Below are positions 52,704 to 60,757 of a DNA stretch of 60,757 nucleotides, one piece after another. Source of the stretch: an uncultured Bacteroidales bacterium (lineage in GTDB: Bacteria; Bacteroidota; Bacteroidia; Bacteroidales; Bacteroidaceae); NCBI GenBank assembly GCA_902770725.1, contig CACXUA010000002.1, forward strand, positions 1-60,757, written 5' to 3'. The translations under genes and the position numbers were made by a program. Each line of letters starts with the position of its first letter. Position 1 is the stretch's first letter. The notes beneath the pieces are model-generated. The model was given only the letters and a program-made list of their open reading frames with translations, did no database searches and was not told where the DNA came from.

Positions 52704-55700
52704 CCTGAGTGCCCAAGATAACCTCCAAGGTTTCCTCTATAAACCAGCTTCGTCGCCCGACGGAACAGAGTGGCAAAGCCCGGAAATGCTGTCGTTGGGT
52801 AAGTTGCAGCCGCGTGCCCATATCTTTCCCTTTGCCGATGCCAATGCAGCCCGCAGCGTTCTGCCCGAAGGGAGCAAGTATTTCCAGAGCCTCGACGGCA
52901 CCTGGAAGTTCCATTGGAGTGCTAATCCCGACCAAAGGCCCAAGGGCTTCGCCGACGCTTCATACGACGTCTCGGGCTGGGACGACATAAAGGTGCCGGG
53001 CTGCTGGAACGTTCAGGGACTCGGCAAGCACGGCGAGATGAAGTATGGCGTCCCTATTTATGTCAATCAGCCCGTTATTTTCTATCACGAGGTAAAGAAG
53101 GACGATTGGCGGGAAGGCGTGATGCGTGAACCGAAAGACCAGCGCTGGACGACCTACAAATACCGCAACGAGGTAGGCAGCTATCGCCGGAACTTCACTG
53201 TTCCTGCTGACTGGAAAGGTCGTCAGGTCATCCTCAACTTCGATGGCGTCGATAGTTTCTTCTATCTTTGGGTTAATGGACAGTACGTCGGATTCAGCAA
53301 GAACAGTCGAAACACTGCTCGATTCGACATCACGAACTACTTGAAAGAAGGTGGCGAAAACAGCCTCGCTGTCGAAGTCTATCGCAATAGTGACGGCTCC
53401 TTCCTCGAGGCACAGGATATGTTTCGCTTGCCCGGCATCTTCCGCAGCACATACCTCACGGCGTTTCCGCAAGTTCAGATTGCTGATTTAGCAGTGAGAA
53501 CCACACAACTCGGCAAGGAGGAAGCCGTCATTCAGGTCGATAGAAAGGTCAACAACCTCAGCCAAAAGACGCAGAAAGGGCTGACGATGACCTATACCAT
53601 CTACCCCGTCCAACTTTATTCCGACAAGACCTTGGAGGCAGTCGGGCAGTTGAGCGTTGACGTGGAGGCTATGAAAGGAGGAGAAACAGCAGCATCGCAG
53701 ACCTCTCTCAACATAGCAAATCCATTGCCTTGGAGTGCTGAGAGCCCCAACAGATACGTTCTCGTGGCCGAACTCAAAGATAAGAAAGGCCGCCTGCTGG
53801 ACTGCACATCGACCTACTTCGGCATCCGAACCGTCGAGATTCGCGAGACGAAAGCAGAGGAGGACGAGTTTGGGTTGGCCGGCAGATACTTCTACGTCAA
53901 CGGCAAACCAGTAAAGCTGAAGGGCGTGAACCGTCATGAAACGAATCCTTCAACTGGCCACGCCATCACTCGCGACCAGATGAAAGAGGAGGTGATGCTG
54001 ATGAAACGAGGCAACATAAACCACGTCCGCCTGTCGCACTACAGCAATGATCCGTACTTCTATTACCTTGCAGACAAGTACGGGCTGTATCTCGAGGACG
54101 AAGCCAACATAGAGAGTCACGAATATTACTATGGCGAAGCGTCCCTCTCACATCCCAGCGAATGGCGAGCCGCCCATGTGGCAAGGAACATGGAGATGGT
54201 TCGGTCGCATGTCAACCACCCCAGCATCGTCATCTGGAGCTTAGGAAACGAGGCCGGCCCGGGTGAGAACTTCGTAGCCGCCTACAATGCCATCAAGGCT
54301 TTCGACACATCGCGTCCGGTTCAGTACGAGCGTAACAACGACATCGTGGACATGGGCTCGAACCAATATCCCTCGGTGGATTGGGTTCGACAGGCAGTCA
54401 AAGGCACCAGTCAAGGCATCAAGTATCCCTATCACATCTCGGAGTATGCGCATTCGATGGGTAATTCGTTGGGCAATCTCGTTGACTATTGGGAGGCGAT
54501 AGAGAGTACTAACTTCTTCTGCGGGGCTGCCATCTGGGACTGGGTTGACCAGGCGATTGATACGTACAAGGCAGACGACGGAACCAAGTACTTTGGCTAC
54601 GGCGGCGATCATGGCGATTGGCCCAATGACGGGATGTTCTGCATGAATGGCATCATGCTGCCCGACCTGACTCCAAAGCCTCAATATTATGAGGTAAAGA
54701 AGGTCTATCAGAATGTCAATGTTGCGCTTAAAAAGGTCAGAGATGTGCATGGGAAGAAGATTGTGGACTTCACCATCTTCAACAAGAACTACTTCGAGCC
54801 GATTACTCCCGACACATATGATGTGATGGCGTGTCTAATTAAAGATGGTAAGAAGGTAGGCGAGTCAGGCATAATGGTTGGGGAGAACATCCTGCCGCGA
54901 AATTTTTCGCGATTCATGCTTCCTGTAGATATGAACAGTCCTGGCGAGTATTTCCTCAACATCGAGTTCCGTTTGAAGCACGACATGCCGTGGGCCGAGA
55001 AGGGCTTTGTGCAGATGGCTGAGCAACTGACGCTTGCCGAAACGAGTGAGAAAGCAGAGATACCTTCCTATAGGAAAGGCGGTTTGAAGTTCGAGAAGAA
55101 GGGCGGCAAGTTCGTCGTCGGCAGCAAGGATTTCTCTGTCACCTTTGATAATGCAACCGGCAGCCTTTGTTCGATGCAGCGTGCGGGCAAGGTAGTATTC
55201 GAGGATTCGCCGCTGCTGCTGTCGGCCTTCCGTGCTCCTGTTGATAACGACAACTGGGCCAGAGACCAATGGTTCAAGCAGGGTTTGTACGACCTGCAGC
55301 ACAAAGTGAAGGGCGAACCAGCCGTCATCAGGAATCTAGACGGGCCTGTAGTCATCACTTATACTGTCGAGAGCAAAGCCAAGGGCAGGGGTGGCGCTAA
55401 GCATCGCCCTGGAAAAGCAGGACAACCCTACGAGTCGATTGCCGAAGCAACAGGCGCGGATCTGTACGAGGTGCTCCCGGCGGACGATCACTACCCCATG
55501 ACCTATAAGGAGCTGACCGACGTAGCCCTGCAGGAACAGCGGGACGACGCCCGGCCTGCCCATGCCGGAGAACTTCCCGACATGAATGCCTACGATACGG
55601 TCTTTATCGGCGCACCAGTCTGGTGGGGCGACTGGCCGATGATCATGTATACGGTGTTTGAGAACAATAGTATGGGAAACCGCGAGGATGTGCGTTGGTG

Positions 55701-56655
55701 TGCCTTACAAGACAAGAGTGGCGACGGCCTGCAGTTCATCAGCGGGTATGGCACGATGAGCACTTCGGCATTGCCTTGGAGTGCACTTCAACTGACGAAG
55801 GCACAGCATCCCCACGAACTTCCTGCAAGCGACGGCACCTATCTGCACCTCGACTGTAAGGTGAACGGCATGGGCGGCAATAGTTGCGGACAAGGCGGAC
55901 CGTTGAAGAAAGACAGAGTCATCGGTGCTCTCCACCAAATGATGCTTATCATCCGACCTGCTTCGGCTGGCGACGACCTCTCGGCTCGCGCAAAGGTGGA
56001 CGGAATGACGCTCTTCCCGTTGGTTATCCTGAGAGATAGAGTCGGCAAAGTCACCATTGTAGGCGACCCGACGAGCGACCTCGAGCACCTGCCCATCTGC
56101 TATAAGATTGGCAAGGGCAAGCAGCAGAAATACTCAGGGTCCTTCGATTTGCGCGACGGCGGAACCGTCTATGCGAGATATGAAAGCGATAGAGATTGGA
56201 CGACGTCGGCAACCTTCGAGAAGATCGAGAATGTTCCCATTCAGGTGGTTTATGTAAGTAGCGAGGAGGGACCTGGTGGCGATTACGGCAAGAACCTTGT
56301 AGATGGCGATCCGAGCACCATTTGGCATACGATGTATAGCATAACTGTGCCGAAATATCCACATTGGATTGATTTCGATTGCGGCGAGCAAAAACTGATA
56401 AAAGGCTTCGTTTATTTGCCTCGACAAGATGGCAGTCCCAACGGAAACATCAAGGGTTATCGAGTGCAGCTGAGTGGTGACGGACAGAATTGGACTGAGC
56501 CCGTTGTGGAAGGCTACTTTGAGAACTCGTCGAAGGAAAAGAAGGTTCTGCTTCCTCAACCACAAAAAGCCCGTTATCTTCGCTTCACGGCTTTGTCGAG
56601 TCAGAATGGTGCGGACTTCGCTTCTGGAGCCGAGTTCAGCGTGCTTGCCGAATGA
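52657..56655 (+). CDS. GH2 beta-galactosidase with C-terminal F5/8 (CBM32-like) domain, interrupted by a flavodoxin-like segment
   Basis: A 1332-residue exported glycoside hydrolase (signal MKNILTTLIISALALNLSAQ). Order: sugar-binding domain, immunoglobulin-like domain, GH2 barrel with acid/base E532 (SLGNEAGPGENF) and nucleophile E596 (ISEYAHSMGNS), linker domains, then the small-chain sandwich domain of LacZ. Inside the latter, between VVITYTVESKAKG and GNREDVRWCAL (residues ~912-1002), is a stretch that matches Flavodoxin_4 proteins (ESIAEATGADLYEVLP, TDVALQEQRDDARP, TVFIGAPVWWGDWPMIMYTV). The end (~1190-1332) is an F5/8-type carbohydrate-binding domain. Normal LacZ lacks the flavin segment, so it is either an odd fusion or an assembly fault. 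Confidence 0.9.
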   Translation: MKNILTTLIISALALNLSAQDNLQGFLYKPASSPDGTEWQSPEMLSLGKLQPRAHIFPFADANAARSVLPEGSKYFQSLDGTWKFHWSANPDQRPKGFADASYDVSGWDDIKVPGCWNVQGLGKHGEMKYGVPIYVNQPVIFYHEVKKDDWREGVMREPKDQRWTTYKYRNEVGSYRRNFTVPADWKGRQVILNFDGVDSFFYLWVNGQYVGFSKNSRNTARFDITNYLKEGGENSLAVEVYRNSDGSFLEAQDMFRLPGIFRSTYLTAFPQVQIADLAVRTTQLGKEEAVIQVDRKVNNLSQKTQKGLTMTYTIYPVQLYSDKTLEAVGQLSVDVEAMKGGETAASQTSLNIANPLPWSAESPNRYVLVAELKDKKGRLLDCTSTYFGIRTVEIRETKAEEDEFGLAGRYFYVNGKPVKLKGVNRHETNPSTGHAITRDQMKEEVMLMKRGNINHVRLSHYSNDPYFYYLADKYGLYLEDEANIESHEYYYGEASLSHPSEWRAAHVARNMEMVRSHVNHPSIVIWSLGNEAGPGENFVAAYNAIKAFDTSRPVQYERNNDIVDMGSNQYPSVDWVRQAVKGTSQGIKYPYHISEYAHSMGNSLGNLVDYWEAIESTNFFCGAAIWDWVDQAIDTYKADDGTKYFGYGGDHGDWPNDGMFCMNGIMLPDLTPKPQYYEVKKVYQNVNVALKKVRDVHGKKIVDFTIFNKNYFEPITPDTYDVMACLIKDGKKVGESGIMVGENILPRNFSRFMLPVDMNSPGEYFLNIEFRLKHDMPWAEKGFVQMAEQLTLAETSEKAEIPSYRKGGLKFEKKGGKFVVGSKDFSVTFDNATGSLCSMQRAGKVVFEDSPLLLSAFRAPVDNDNWARDQWFKQGLYDLQHKVKGEPAVIRNLDGPVVITYTVESKAKGRGGAKHRPGKAGQPYESIAEATGADLYEVLPADDHYPMTYKELTDVALQEQRDDARPAHAGELPDMNAYDTVFIGAPVWWGDWPMIMYTVFENNSMGNREDVRWCALQDKSGDGLQFISGYGTMSTSALPWSALQLTKAQHPHELPASDGTYLHLDCKVNGMGGNSCGQGGPLKKDRVIGALHQMMLIIRPASAGDDLSARAKVDGMTLFPLVILRDRVGKVTIVGDPTSDLEHLPICYKIGKGKQQKYSGSFDLRDGGTVYARYESDRDWTTSATFEKIENVPIQVVYVSSEEGPGGDYGKNLVDGDPSTIWHTMYSITVPKYPHWIDFDCGEQKLIKGFVYLPRQDGSPNGNIKGYRVQLSGDGQNWTEPVVEGYFENSSKEKKVLLPQPQKARYLRFTALSSQNGADFASGAEFSVLAE

Positions 56656-56690
56656 TGTTCGGAGGTACAAAACGGCCTGTCTGAAAAGAT

Positions 56691-56764
56691 GGCCTGTTAA
56701 CTTCCCAAACGTGGCACGTTAAGTTTGCAATTTTAACACGCCAAGTTTGCAAACTTAACGTGCC
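56691..56764. repeat. 22-bp phased array, family A (4 units)
   Basis: Cores GGCCTGTT (56691), GGCACGTT (56713), AACACGCC (56735) and AACGTGCC (56757), all 22 bp apart with TTTGCAA spacers, 36 bp after the GH2 stop. The rest of this 316-bp gap is AT-rich sequence and the promoter at 56927; no gene was seen. Confidence 0.88.
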
Positions 56765-56926
56765 ACGTTTGCCGATTAGGTTAACCTTATTTTTTTATTA
56801 GGTTTTCCTCGTTTTTCTTTAAGGTATTTAAAGTCTTGAAAGCCTTTATCGCACGTTATTTCTTAAATAATGTTGTTTTTTGCAGTTTTTTATGGTGAAA
56901 AGGTCGGAAATCTCCGCAGATAATAG

Positions 56927-56934
56927 TATATTTG
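56927..56934 (+). promoter_or_regulatory. Bacteroidetes -7 element for the GNAT-like gene
   Basis: TATATTTG lies 37 bp before the ATG at 56972. Confidence 0.5.
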
Positions 56935-56971
56935 CACGATAAATCTTGCCATTAAGGAAGATAAAAGAGCA

Positions 56972-58126
56972 ATGTCAACAGTAATCGTCAGCCAAGTTAG
57001 TTCAAAAAAGGAGATGCGGGCCTTCGTTCGCTTCAACTACGAACTGTATAAAGACTGTCCGTATGCTGTGCCTGATTTGCTCGAAGACACGCTCGTGACG
57101 CTCGATGCCAACAGCAATCCGGCCTTCCGCTTCTGTCAGGTAGCATTCTTCCTGGCCCGCAAAGAAGGTCGCATCGTAGGCCGTGTGGCAGCCATCATCA
57201 ATACGCGTGCCAACGAGCGATGGGGCAGGCAGGAAGTCCGCTTCGGCTGGATTGACTTCATCGACGACCTGGAAGTGAGCAAAGCCCTTCTTGAAGCAGT
57301 GGAAGAGTGGGGCAGAGAGCGGGGAATGATGCAGATGGTAGGCCCTCTTGGCTTCACCGACCTCGACCCCGAAGGCATGCTCACCGACGGCTACGACCAG
57401 CTCTCCACACTCAACACCATCTATAACTATCCCTACTACCCGCAGCATCTCTTGGGACTCGGCTTCGAGAAAGAGACCGGATGGGTGGAGAGGAAGGTGT
57501 TCTTCCCCAAGGGTGAACACGAAGCGAACAACACCAAGTACTTCCGCATAGCACGCATGACCGAGGAACGCTACGGCTTCCGTCTGCGTCATTTCCGCAG
57601 CAAGAGCGAGATACGCAAAGGCGGTTATGTGGAGACCATGCTGGGTGTCATCAACAAAGCCTATGCCGACCTCTACGGATACAACGAGTTGGACGACCAG
57701 CAGATGCAGTGGTATGCAAAGCGCTTCCTGCAGATGCTCGACCGCAACTACATATCGGTCGTAGAGAATCATGATGGCGAAATCATCGGCGTCAGCGTGT
57801 GTATGCCCAGCCTCAGCCGTGCAGTCCAGAAAGCAAAGGCTAAGCTCTTCCCCTTCGGATGGTGGCCCATCGTCCGAGAACTCTTCCTGAAACAACGACA
57901 CCAGATACTCGACATGCTCCTGATTGGCGTGCTGCCCGAGTATCAGGACAAGGGCGCAAACGCACTCTTCTTTGCCGACATGATTCCGTTCGGCATAAAT
58001 CATGGCTTCGAGTGGGCAGAGACACATCCTCAGCTCGAGGATAACCTGGCCGGACAAATGCAGTGGAAGAACCTTGACTGCAGTATTCACAAACGCCGCG
58101 CAGTCTTCTGCAAGAAGCTCTCCTAG
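56972..58126 (+). CDS. Conserved GNAT-fold-like protein of unknown substrate
   Basis: A 384-residue cytosolic protein, common in Bacteroidetes as I recall. The body looks like two GNAT-like halves: FRFCQVAFFLARKEGRIVGRVAAI with FIDDLEVSKALLEAVEEW, then MVGPLGFTDLDPEGMLTDG, and ISVVENHDGEIIGVSVCMPS with LIGVLPEYQDKGANAL near the C-terminus, the last resembling the acetyl-CoA binding stretch (V-x-P-x-Q-x-x-G). The substrate is unknown. It precedes parE by 45 bp, with a 10-bp repeat at the junction. Confidence 0.75.
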   Translation: MSTVIVSQVSSKKEMRAFVRFNYELYKDCPYAVPDLLEDTLVTLDANSNPAFRFCQVAFFLARKEGRIVGRVAAIINTRANERWGRQEVRFGWIDFIDDLEVSKALLEAVEEWGRERGMMQMVGPLGFTDLDPEGMLTDGYDQLSTLNTIYNYPYYPQHLLGLGFEKETGWVERKVFFPKGEHEANNTKYFRIARMTEERYGFRLRHFRSKSEIRKGGYVETMLGVINKAYADLYGYNELDDQQMQWYAKRFLQMLDRNYISVVENHDGEIIGVSVCMPSLSRAVQKAKAKLFPFGWWPIVRELFLKQRHQILDMLLIGVLPEYQDKGANALFFADMIPFGINHGFEWAETHPQLEDNLAGQMQWKNLDCSIHKRRAVFCKKLS

Positions 58127-58160
58127 GCTCTCTTAGGCTTTCCTAGGACTTCCTAGATAA
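58121..58160. repeat. 10-bp tandem repeat at the gene junction
   Basis: Four units of 10 bp (TCCTAGGCTC, TCTTAGGCTT, TCCTAGGACT, TCCTAGATAA) run from the stop codon of the GNAT-like gene towards parE. The TAG stop is inside the first unit. Confidence 0.75.
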
Positions 58161-58171
58161 TAAAAGCAACT

Positions 58172-60160
58172 ATGATCTCAGCACAATACGACGAAGGTAA
58201 TATACGACACCTCTCCGATATGGAGCACATCCGAACGCGTCCCGGTATGTACATCGGCCGCCTCGGTGATGGCTCGCAGGCAGAGGACGGCATCTATGTC
58301 CTGCTCAAGGAAGTCATCGACAACAGCATCGACGAGTTCAAGATGGGTGCCGGAAAACGCATCGAAGTAGATATCGACGACAATCTCCGTGTGTCGGTTC
58401 GCGACTACGGACGTGGCATTCCACTCGGCAAAATAGTGGAAGCCGTGTCGATGCTCAATACGGGTGGCAAGTACGACAGTAAGGCGTTCCAAAAGAGCGT
58501 AGGACTGAACGGTGTGGGCCTTAAGGCAGTCAATGCCTTGAGCAACCGTTTCGAGGTGCAGAGCTACCGCGACGGACAGACACGCAAGGTAATGTTCAGC
58601 AAAGGCAACCTCGAAAGCGACGTCACCGAAGAGACTCAGGACGAGAACGGCACAGCAATCTTCTTCGAGCCGGACGCTTCTCTCTTCAAGCACTATGCCT
58701 TCCGCGGTGAGTTCGTCGAACTGATGCTTCGCAACTACACCTACCTCAACACGGGCCTTACCATCATGTTCAACGGCCGACGCATCCTGTCGCGCGACGG
58801 ACTCTCCGACCTTCTGTCGGACCGCATGGACTATGAGCCGCTCTATCCCATCGTGCATCTTCGTGGCGAGGACATCGAGATAGCGTTCACTCATACCAAG
58901 CAAAACGGTGAAGAGTACTACTCGTTCGTCAACGGCCAGAACACTACCTTGGGCGGCACACACCAGGCCGCTTTCAAGAAGTATATAGCGGAAGTCATCA
59001 AGGACTACAGCGGAAAGAACTACGAGTACACCGACATCCGCAATGGCATGGTGGCAGCCATCAGCATCAACATCCAGGAGCCGATGTTCGAGAGCCAGAC
59101 AAAGGTCAAACTCGGCAGCACGACGACGGAACCGAACGGCGGTATGTCCATCGACAAGTTCATAGGCGACTTCGTCAAAGAGCAGGTGGACAACTATCTG
59201 CACAAGAATACGGAAGTGGCCGACATCATCCTCCAGAAGGTGGCCGAAAGCGAGAAGCTGCGCAAGGAGATGGCTGGTGTGGCCAAGAAGGCACGCGAGA
59301 TGTCGAAGAAGGCAAGCCTGCACAACCGCAAGCTCCGCGACTGCCGAATACATCTGACCGACACCAAGGGCGAACTCCAAGAGGAGAGCAGCATCTTCAT
59401 CACTGAGGGTGACTCTGCCAGCGGCAGCATCACAAAGAGCCGCGACGTAAATACTCAGGCCGTCTTCAGCCTTAGAGGCAAGCCCCTGAACTGCTACAAG
59501 CTCACGAAGAAAGTGGTGTACGAGAACGAGGAGTTCAATCTCCTGCAAGCCGCACTCAATATCGAGGACGGCCTCGATGGCCTGCGCTACAACAAGGTCA
59601 TCGTAGCAACCGATGCCGACGACGACGGCATGCACATCCGCCTGCTGATGCTCACCTTCTTCCTCAAGTTCTTCCCCGAACTCATAAAGAAGGGGCACGT
59701 CTTCATCCTGCAGACACCTTTGTTCCGCGTCCGTGGCAGGAAGACAAAGATAGGCAAGGCCAAAGTCAGTGCCATCGAGGCAGAACTTGCAGCCCGCGAC
59801 AATGCAGAGGAAACTGCCGACTTCAGCGACGGCAAGCGCCCACGCCATCTCAGCCTCTCGAAGGACTTCGTGACGCAGTATTGCTACTCGGACGAGGAGC
59901 GTCAGCAAGCTATCGACGACCTCGGACCGGAGCCCGAGATAACCCGTTTCAAAGGTCTCGGAGAGATAAGCCCCGAGGAGTTCCACAACTTTATCGGTCC
60001 CGACATGCGCCTCGACCAAGTGATGCTTCACAAGTCCGATCAGGTGGCCGAACTCCTGAACTTCTATATGGGCGACAACACAATGGAGCGCCAGAACTTC
60101 ATCATCGATAATCTTGTCATCGAGGAAGATTTGGCAGAAGAAGAGGTGGTAGAGGAATGA
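58172..60160 (+). CDS. parE: DNA topoisomerase IV subunit B
   Basis: The ATPase half of topoisomerase IV, which unlinks replicated chromosomes. GHKL ATPase motifs: [54 protein letters not shown] acid residues in [11 protein letters not shown] and [13 protein letters not shown]. At 662 residues and with the start [20 protein letters not shown] it matches Bacteroidetes ParE rather than GyrB. Its end overlaps coaD by four bases (ATGA). Confidence 0.93.
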   Translation: MISAQYDEGNIRHLSDMEHIRTRPGMYIGRLGDGSQAEDGIYVLLKEVIDNSIDEFKMGAGKRIEVDIDDNLRVSVRDYGRGIPLGKIVEAVSMLNTGGKYDSKAFQKSVGLNGVGLKAVNALSNRFEVQSYRDGQTRKVMFSKGNLESDVTEETQDENGTAIFFEPDASLFKHYAFRGEFVELMLRNYTYLNTGLTIMFNGRRILSRDGLSDLLSDRMDYEPLYPIVHLRGEDIEIAFTHTKQNGEEYYSFVNGQNTTLGGTHQAAFKKYIAEVIKDYSGKNYEYTDIRNGMVAAISINIQEPMFESQTKVKLGSTTTEPNGGMSIDKFIGDFVKEQVDNYLHKNTEVADIILQKVAESEKLRKEMAGVAKKAREMSKKASLHNRKLRDCRIHLTDTKGELQEESSIFITEGDSASGSITKSRDVNTQAVFSLRGKPLNCYKLTKKVVYENEEFNLLQAALNIEDGLDGLRYNKVIVATDADDDGMHIRLLMLTFFLKFFPELIKKGHVFILQTPLFRVRGRKTKIGKAKVSAIEAELAARDNAEETADFSDGKRPRHLSLSKDFVTQYCYSDEERQQAIDDLGPEPEITRFKGLGEISPEEFHNFIGPDMRLDQVMLHKSDQVAELLNFYMGDNTMERQNFIIDNLVIEEDLAEEEVVEE

Positions 60161-60609
60161 ATGTGATGAGGTTGGCACTTTTTCCCGGTTCTTTTGACCC
60201 CTTTACCCTTGGCCACGCTGATATCGTGAAGCGGGCATTGGGGCTCTTCGACGAAGTCATCATCGGCGTCGGCTATAACGAACAGAAGAGCGGTTGGATG
60301 CCGGTCGATGAACGTCTGGCAGCCATCAGCAGGCTCTATGCAGATGAGCCGAGGGTCAAGGTCGTGAGCTACACAGGCTTGACTGCTGATTTCGCCAAAG
60401 AGAACGGCGTCACCGCTATTGTTCGCGGTGTCCGCACGATGGCCGACTACGATTATGAGATGCAGATGGCCGACGTCAACCGCCAGCTCACAGGCATCGA
60501 GACCGTTTTCCTTCCCGCTTCGCCACAGTTGGCAAGCCTCAGCAGCTCCCTTCTGCGCGAGCTTTCACACTTCGGTCACGACATCTCAGCTTTCCTCCCT
60601 AAGTATTAG
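60157..60609 (+). CDS. coaD: Phosphopantetheine adenylyltransferase
   Basis: Makes dephospho-CoA from ATP and 4'-phosphopantetheine. The nucleotidyltransferase signature is [17 protein letters not shown] (with the TxGH motif), then [14 protein letters not shown] and [10 protein letters not shown]. Length 150. A start at 60166 (MRLALFPG) is also possible. It overlaps parE by four bases, and a family C repeat array follows it. Confidence 0.95.
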   Translation: MNVMRLALFPGSFDPFTLGHADIVKRALGLFDEVIIGVGYNEQKSGWMPVDERLAAISRLYADEPRVKVVSYTGLTADFAKENGVTAIVRGVRTMADYDYEMQMADVNRQLTGIETVFLPASPQLASLSSSLLRELSHFGHDISAFLPKY

Positions 60610-60640
60610 CATTCTCTAGCCAAAGTAAAGGCATACCCGA

Positions 60641-60737
60641 GGATTTGCCCAAATCCTGCAGTGGATTTGCCCAAATCCTGCAGTGGATTTGATGAAATCC
60701 TGCAGAGGATTTGATGAAATCCTCACGTGGATTTTGC
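60641..60737. repeat. 22-bp phased array, family C (5 units)
   Basis: GGATTT words start at 60641, 60663, 60685, 60707 and 60729, exactly 22 bp apart, each paired with a later AAATCC (GGATTTGCCCAAATCC and GGATTTGATGAAATCC hairpins joined by TGCAGT or TGCAGA). The last unit is cut or changed. It begins 32 bp after the coaD stop and runs nearly to the window end. Confidence 0.9.
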
Positions 60738-60757
60738 CAAATCGACGCGTCCTTCTT

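Noticed and set aside
58178..60178. A 666-codon minus-strand frame opposite parE
   Set aside because: It mirrors the codon pattern of parE; the translation is low in complexity and matches nothing I know.
1..60757. tRNA, rRNA, IS elements or prophage
   Set aside because: I looked through the gaps and found no cloverleaf-like sequence, rRNA words, transposase or integrase.

Overview
The window looks like chromosomal core DNA from a member of the Bacteroidales, most likely Prevotellaceae. The signs are Bacteroidetes-only families (DUF4294, DUF4292, class 3 fructose bisphosphatase, small type II Psd, glycine-lipid acyltransferases), promoters of the Bacteroidetes type (TTTG, 19-21 bp, TAnnTTTG), very few Shine-Dalgarno sites, and many intergenic simple repeats such as AATTCAT and ATTGAAC. 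Base composition is near 50% GC in genes and strongly AT-rich between some of them.

Layout. 1-5881: a cut-off CPA2 antiporter, nadA, an AT-rich gap with a cluster of DnaA boxes (candidate oriC, 2831-3234), a SpoU/TrmH methyltransferase, a coiled-coil periplasmic protein and PBP4 (dacB). 6198-16162: a large Cthe_2159-like beta-helix surface protein, then a minus-strand operon metH-metF-GT2-GT-C membrane protein. 16531-20993: nadB, trkH, a macro-like protein and a radical SAM protein. 21138-27908: DUF4294, cysS, a small acidic protein, trxA and dnaE. 28069-33899: psd-pssA overlapping a lipoprotein that fuses NlpC/P60 to CapA, then fbp and rsmA. 33959-43949: a flippase-like membrane protein, sppA, lpxK-punA, thiL, a small secreted protein, a glycine-lipid pair (glsA/glsB-like) and dgt. 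43964-50160: dut, a TPR protein, a DUF4292 lipoprotein, an EnvC-like protein and recQ. 50161-51554: a repeat-rich accessory gap and an S24 repressor-like regulator. 51747-60609: a PfkB sugar kinase overlapping a GH2 beta-galactosidase, a GNAT-like protein, parE-coaD.

How genes work together. Several blocks serve the envelope: Psd/PssA (phosphatidylethanolamine), glsA/glsB (glycine lipid), LpxK (lipid A), PBP4, EnvC-like and NlpC-CapA (peptidoglycan or gamma-glutamyl polymers). NadA and NadB are consecutive NAD-pathway enzymes but are encoded far apart. MetH and MetF form a methyl-transfer operon. The PfkB kinase and GH2 form a sugar-use pair.

The most unusual feature is a genome-wide style of repeat. 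At least nine intergenic places carry short tandem arrays of a palindromic core RRCRYGYY, five carry arrays of CCCTATAGGG, and one carries arrays of GGATTT/AAATCC. In all three families the cores sit on a 22-bp pitch (39 of 40 intervals by my hand count), mostly within 40 bp after a stop codon, and some arrays are enclosed by perfect inverted repeats. One array is read through as the leader of the TPR protein. Other notable points are in-frame repeat insertions in metH and fbp, a flavodoxin-like segment inside the GH2 beta-galactosidase, and the candidate oriC.
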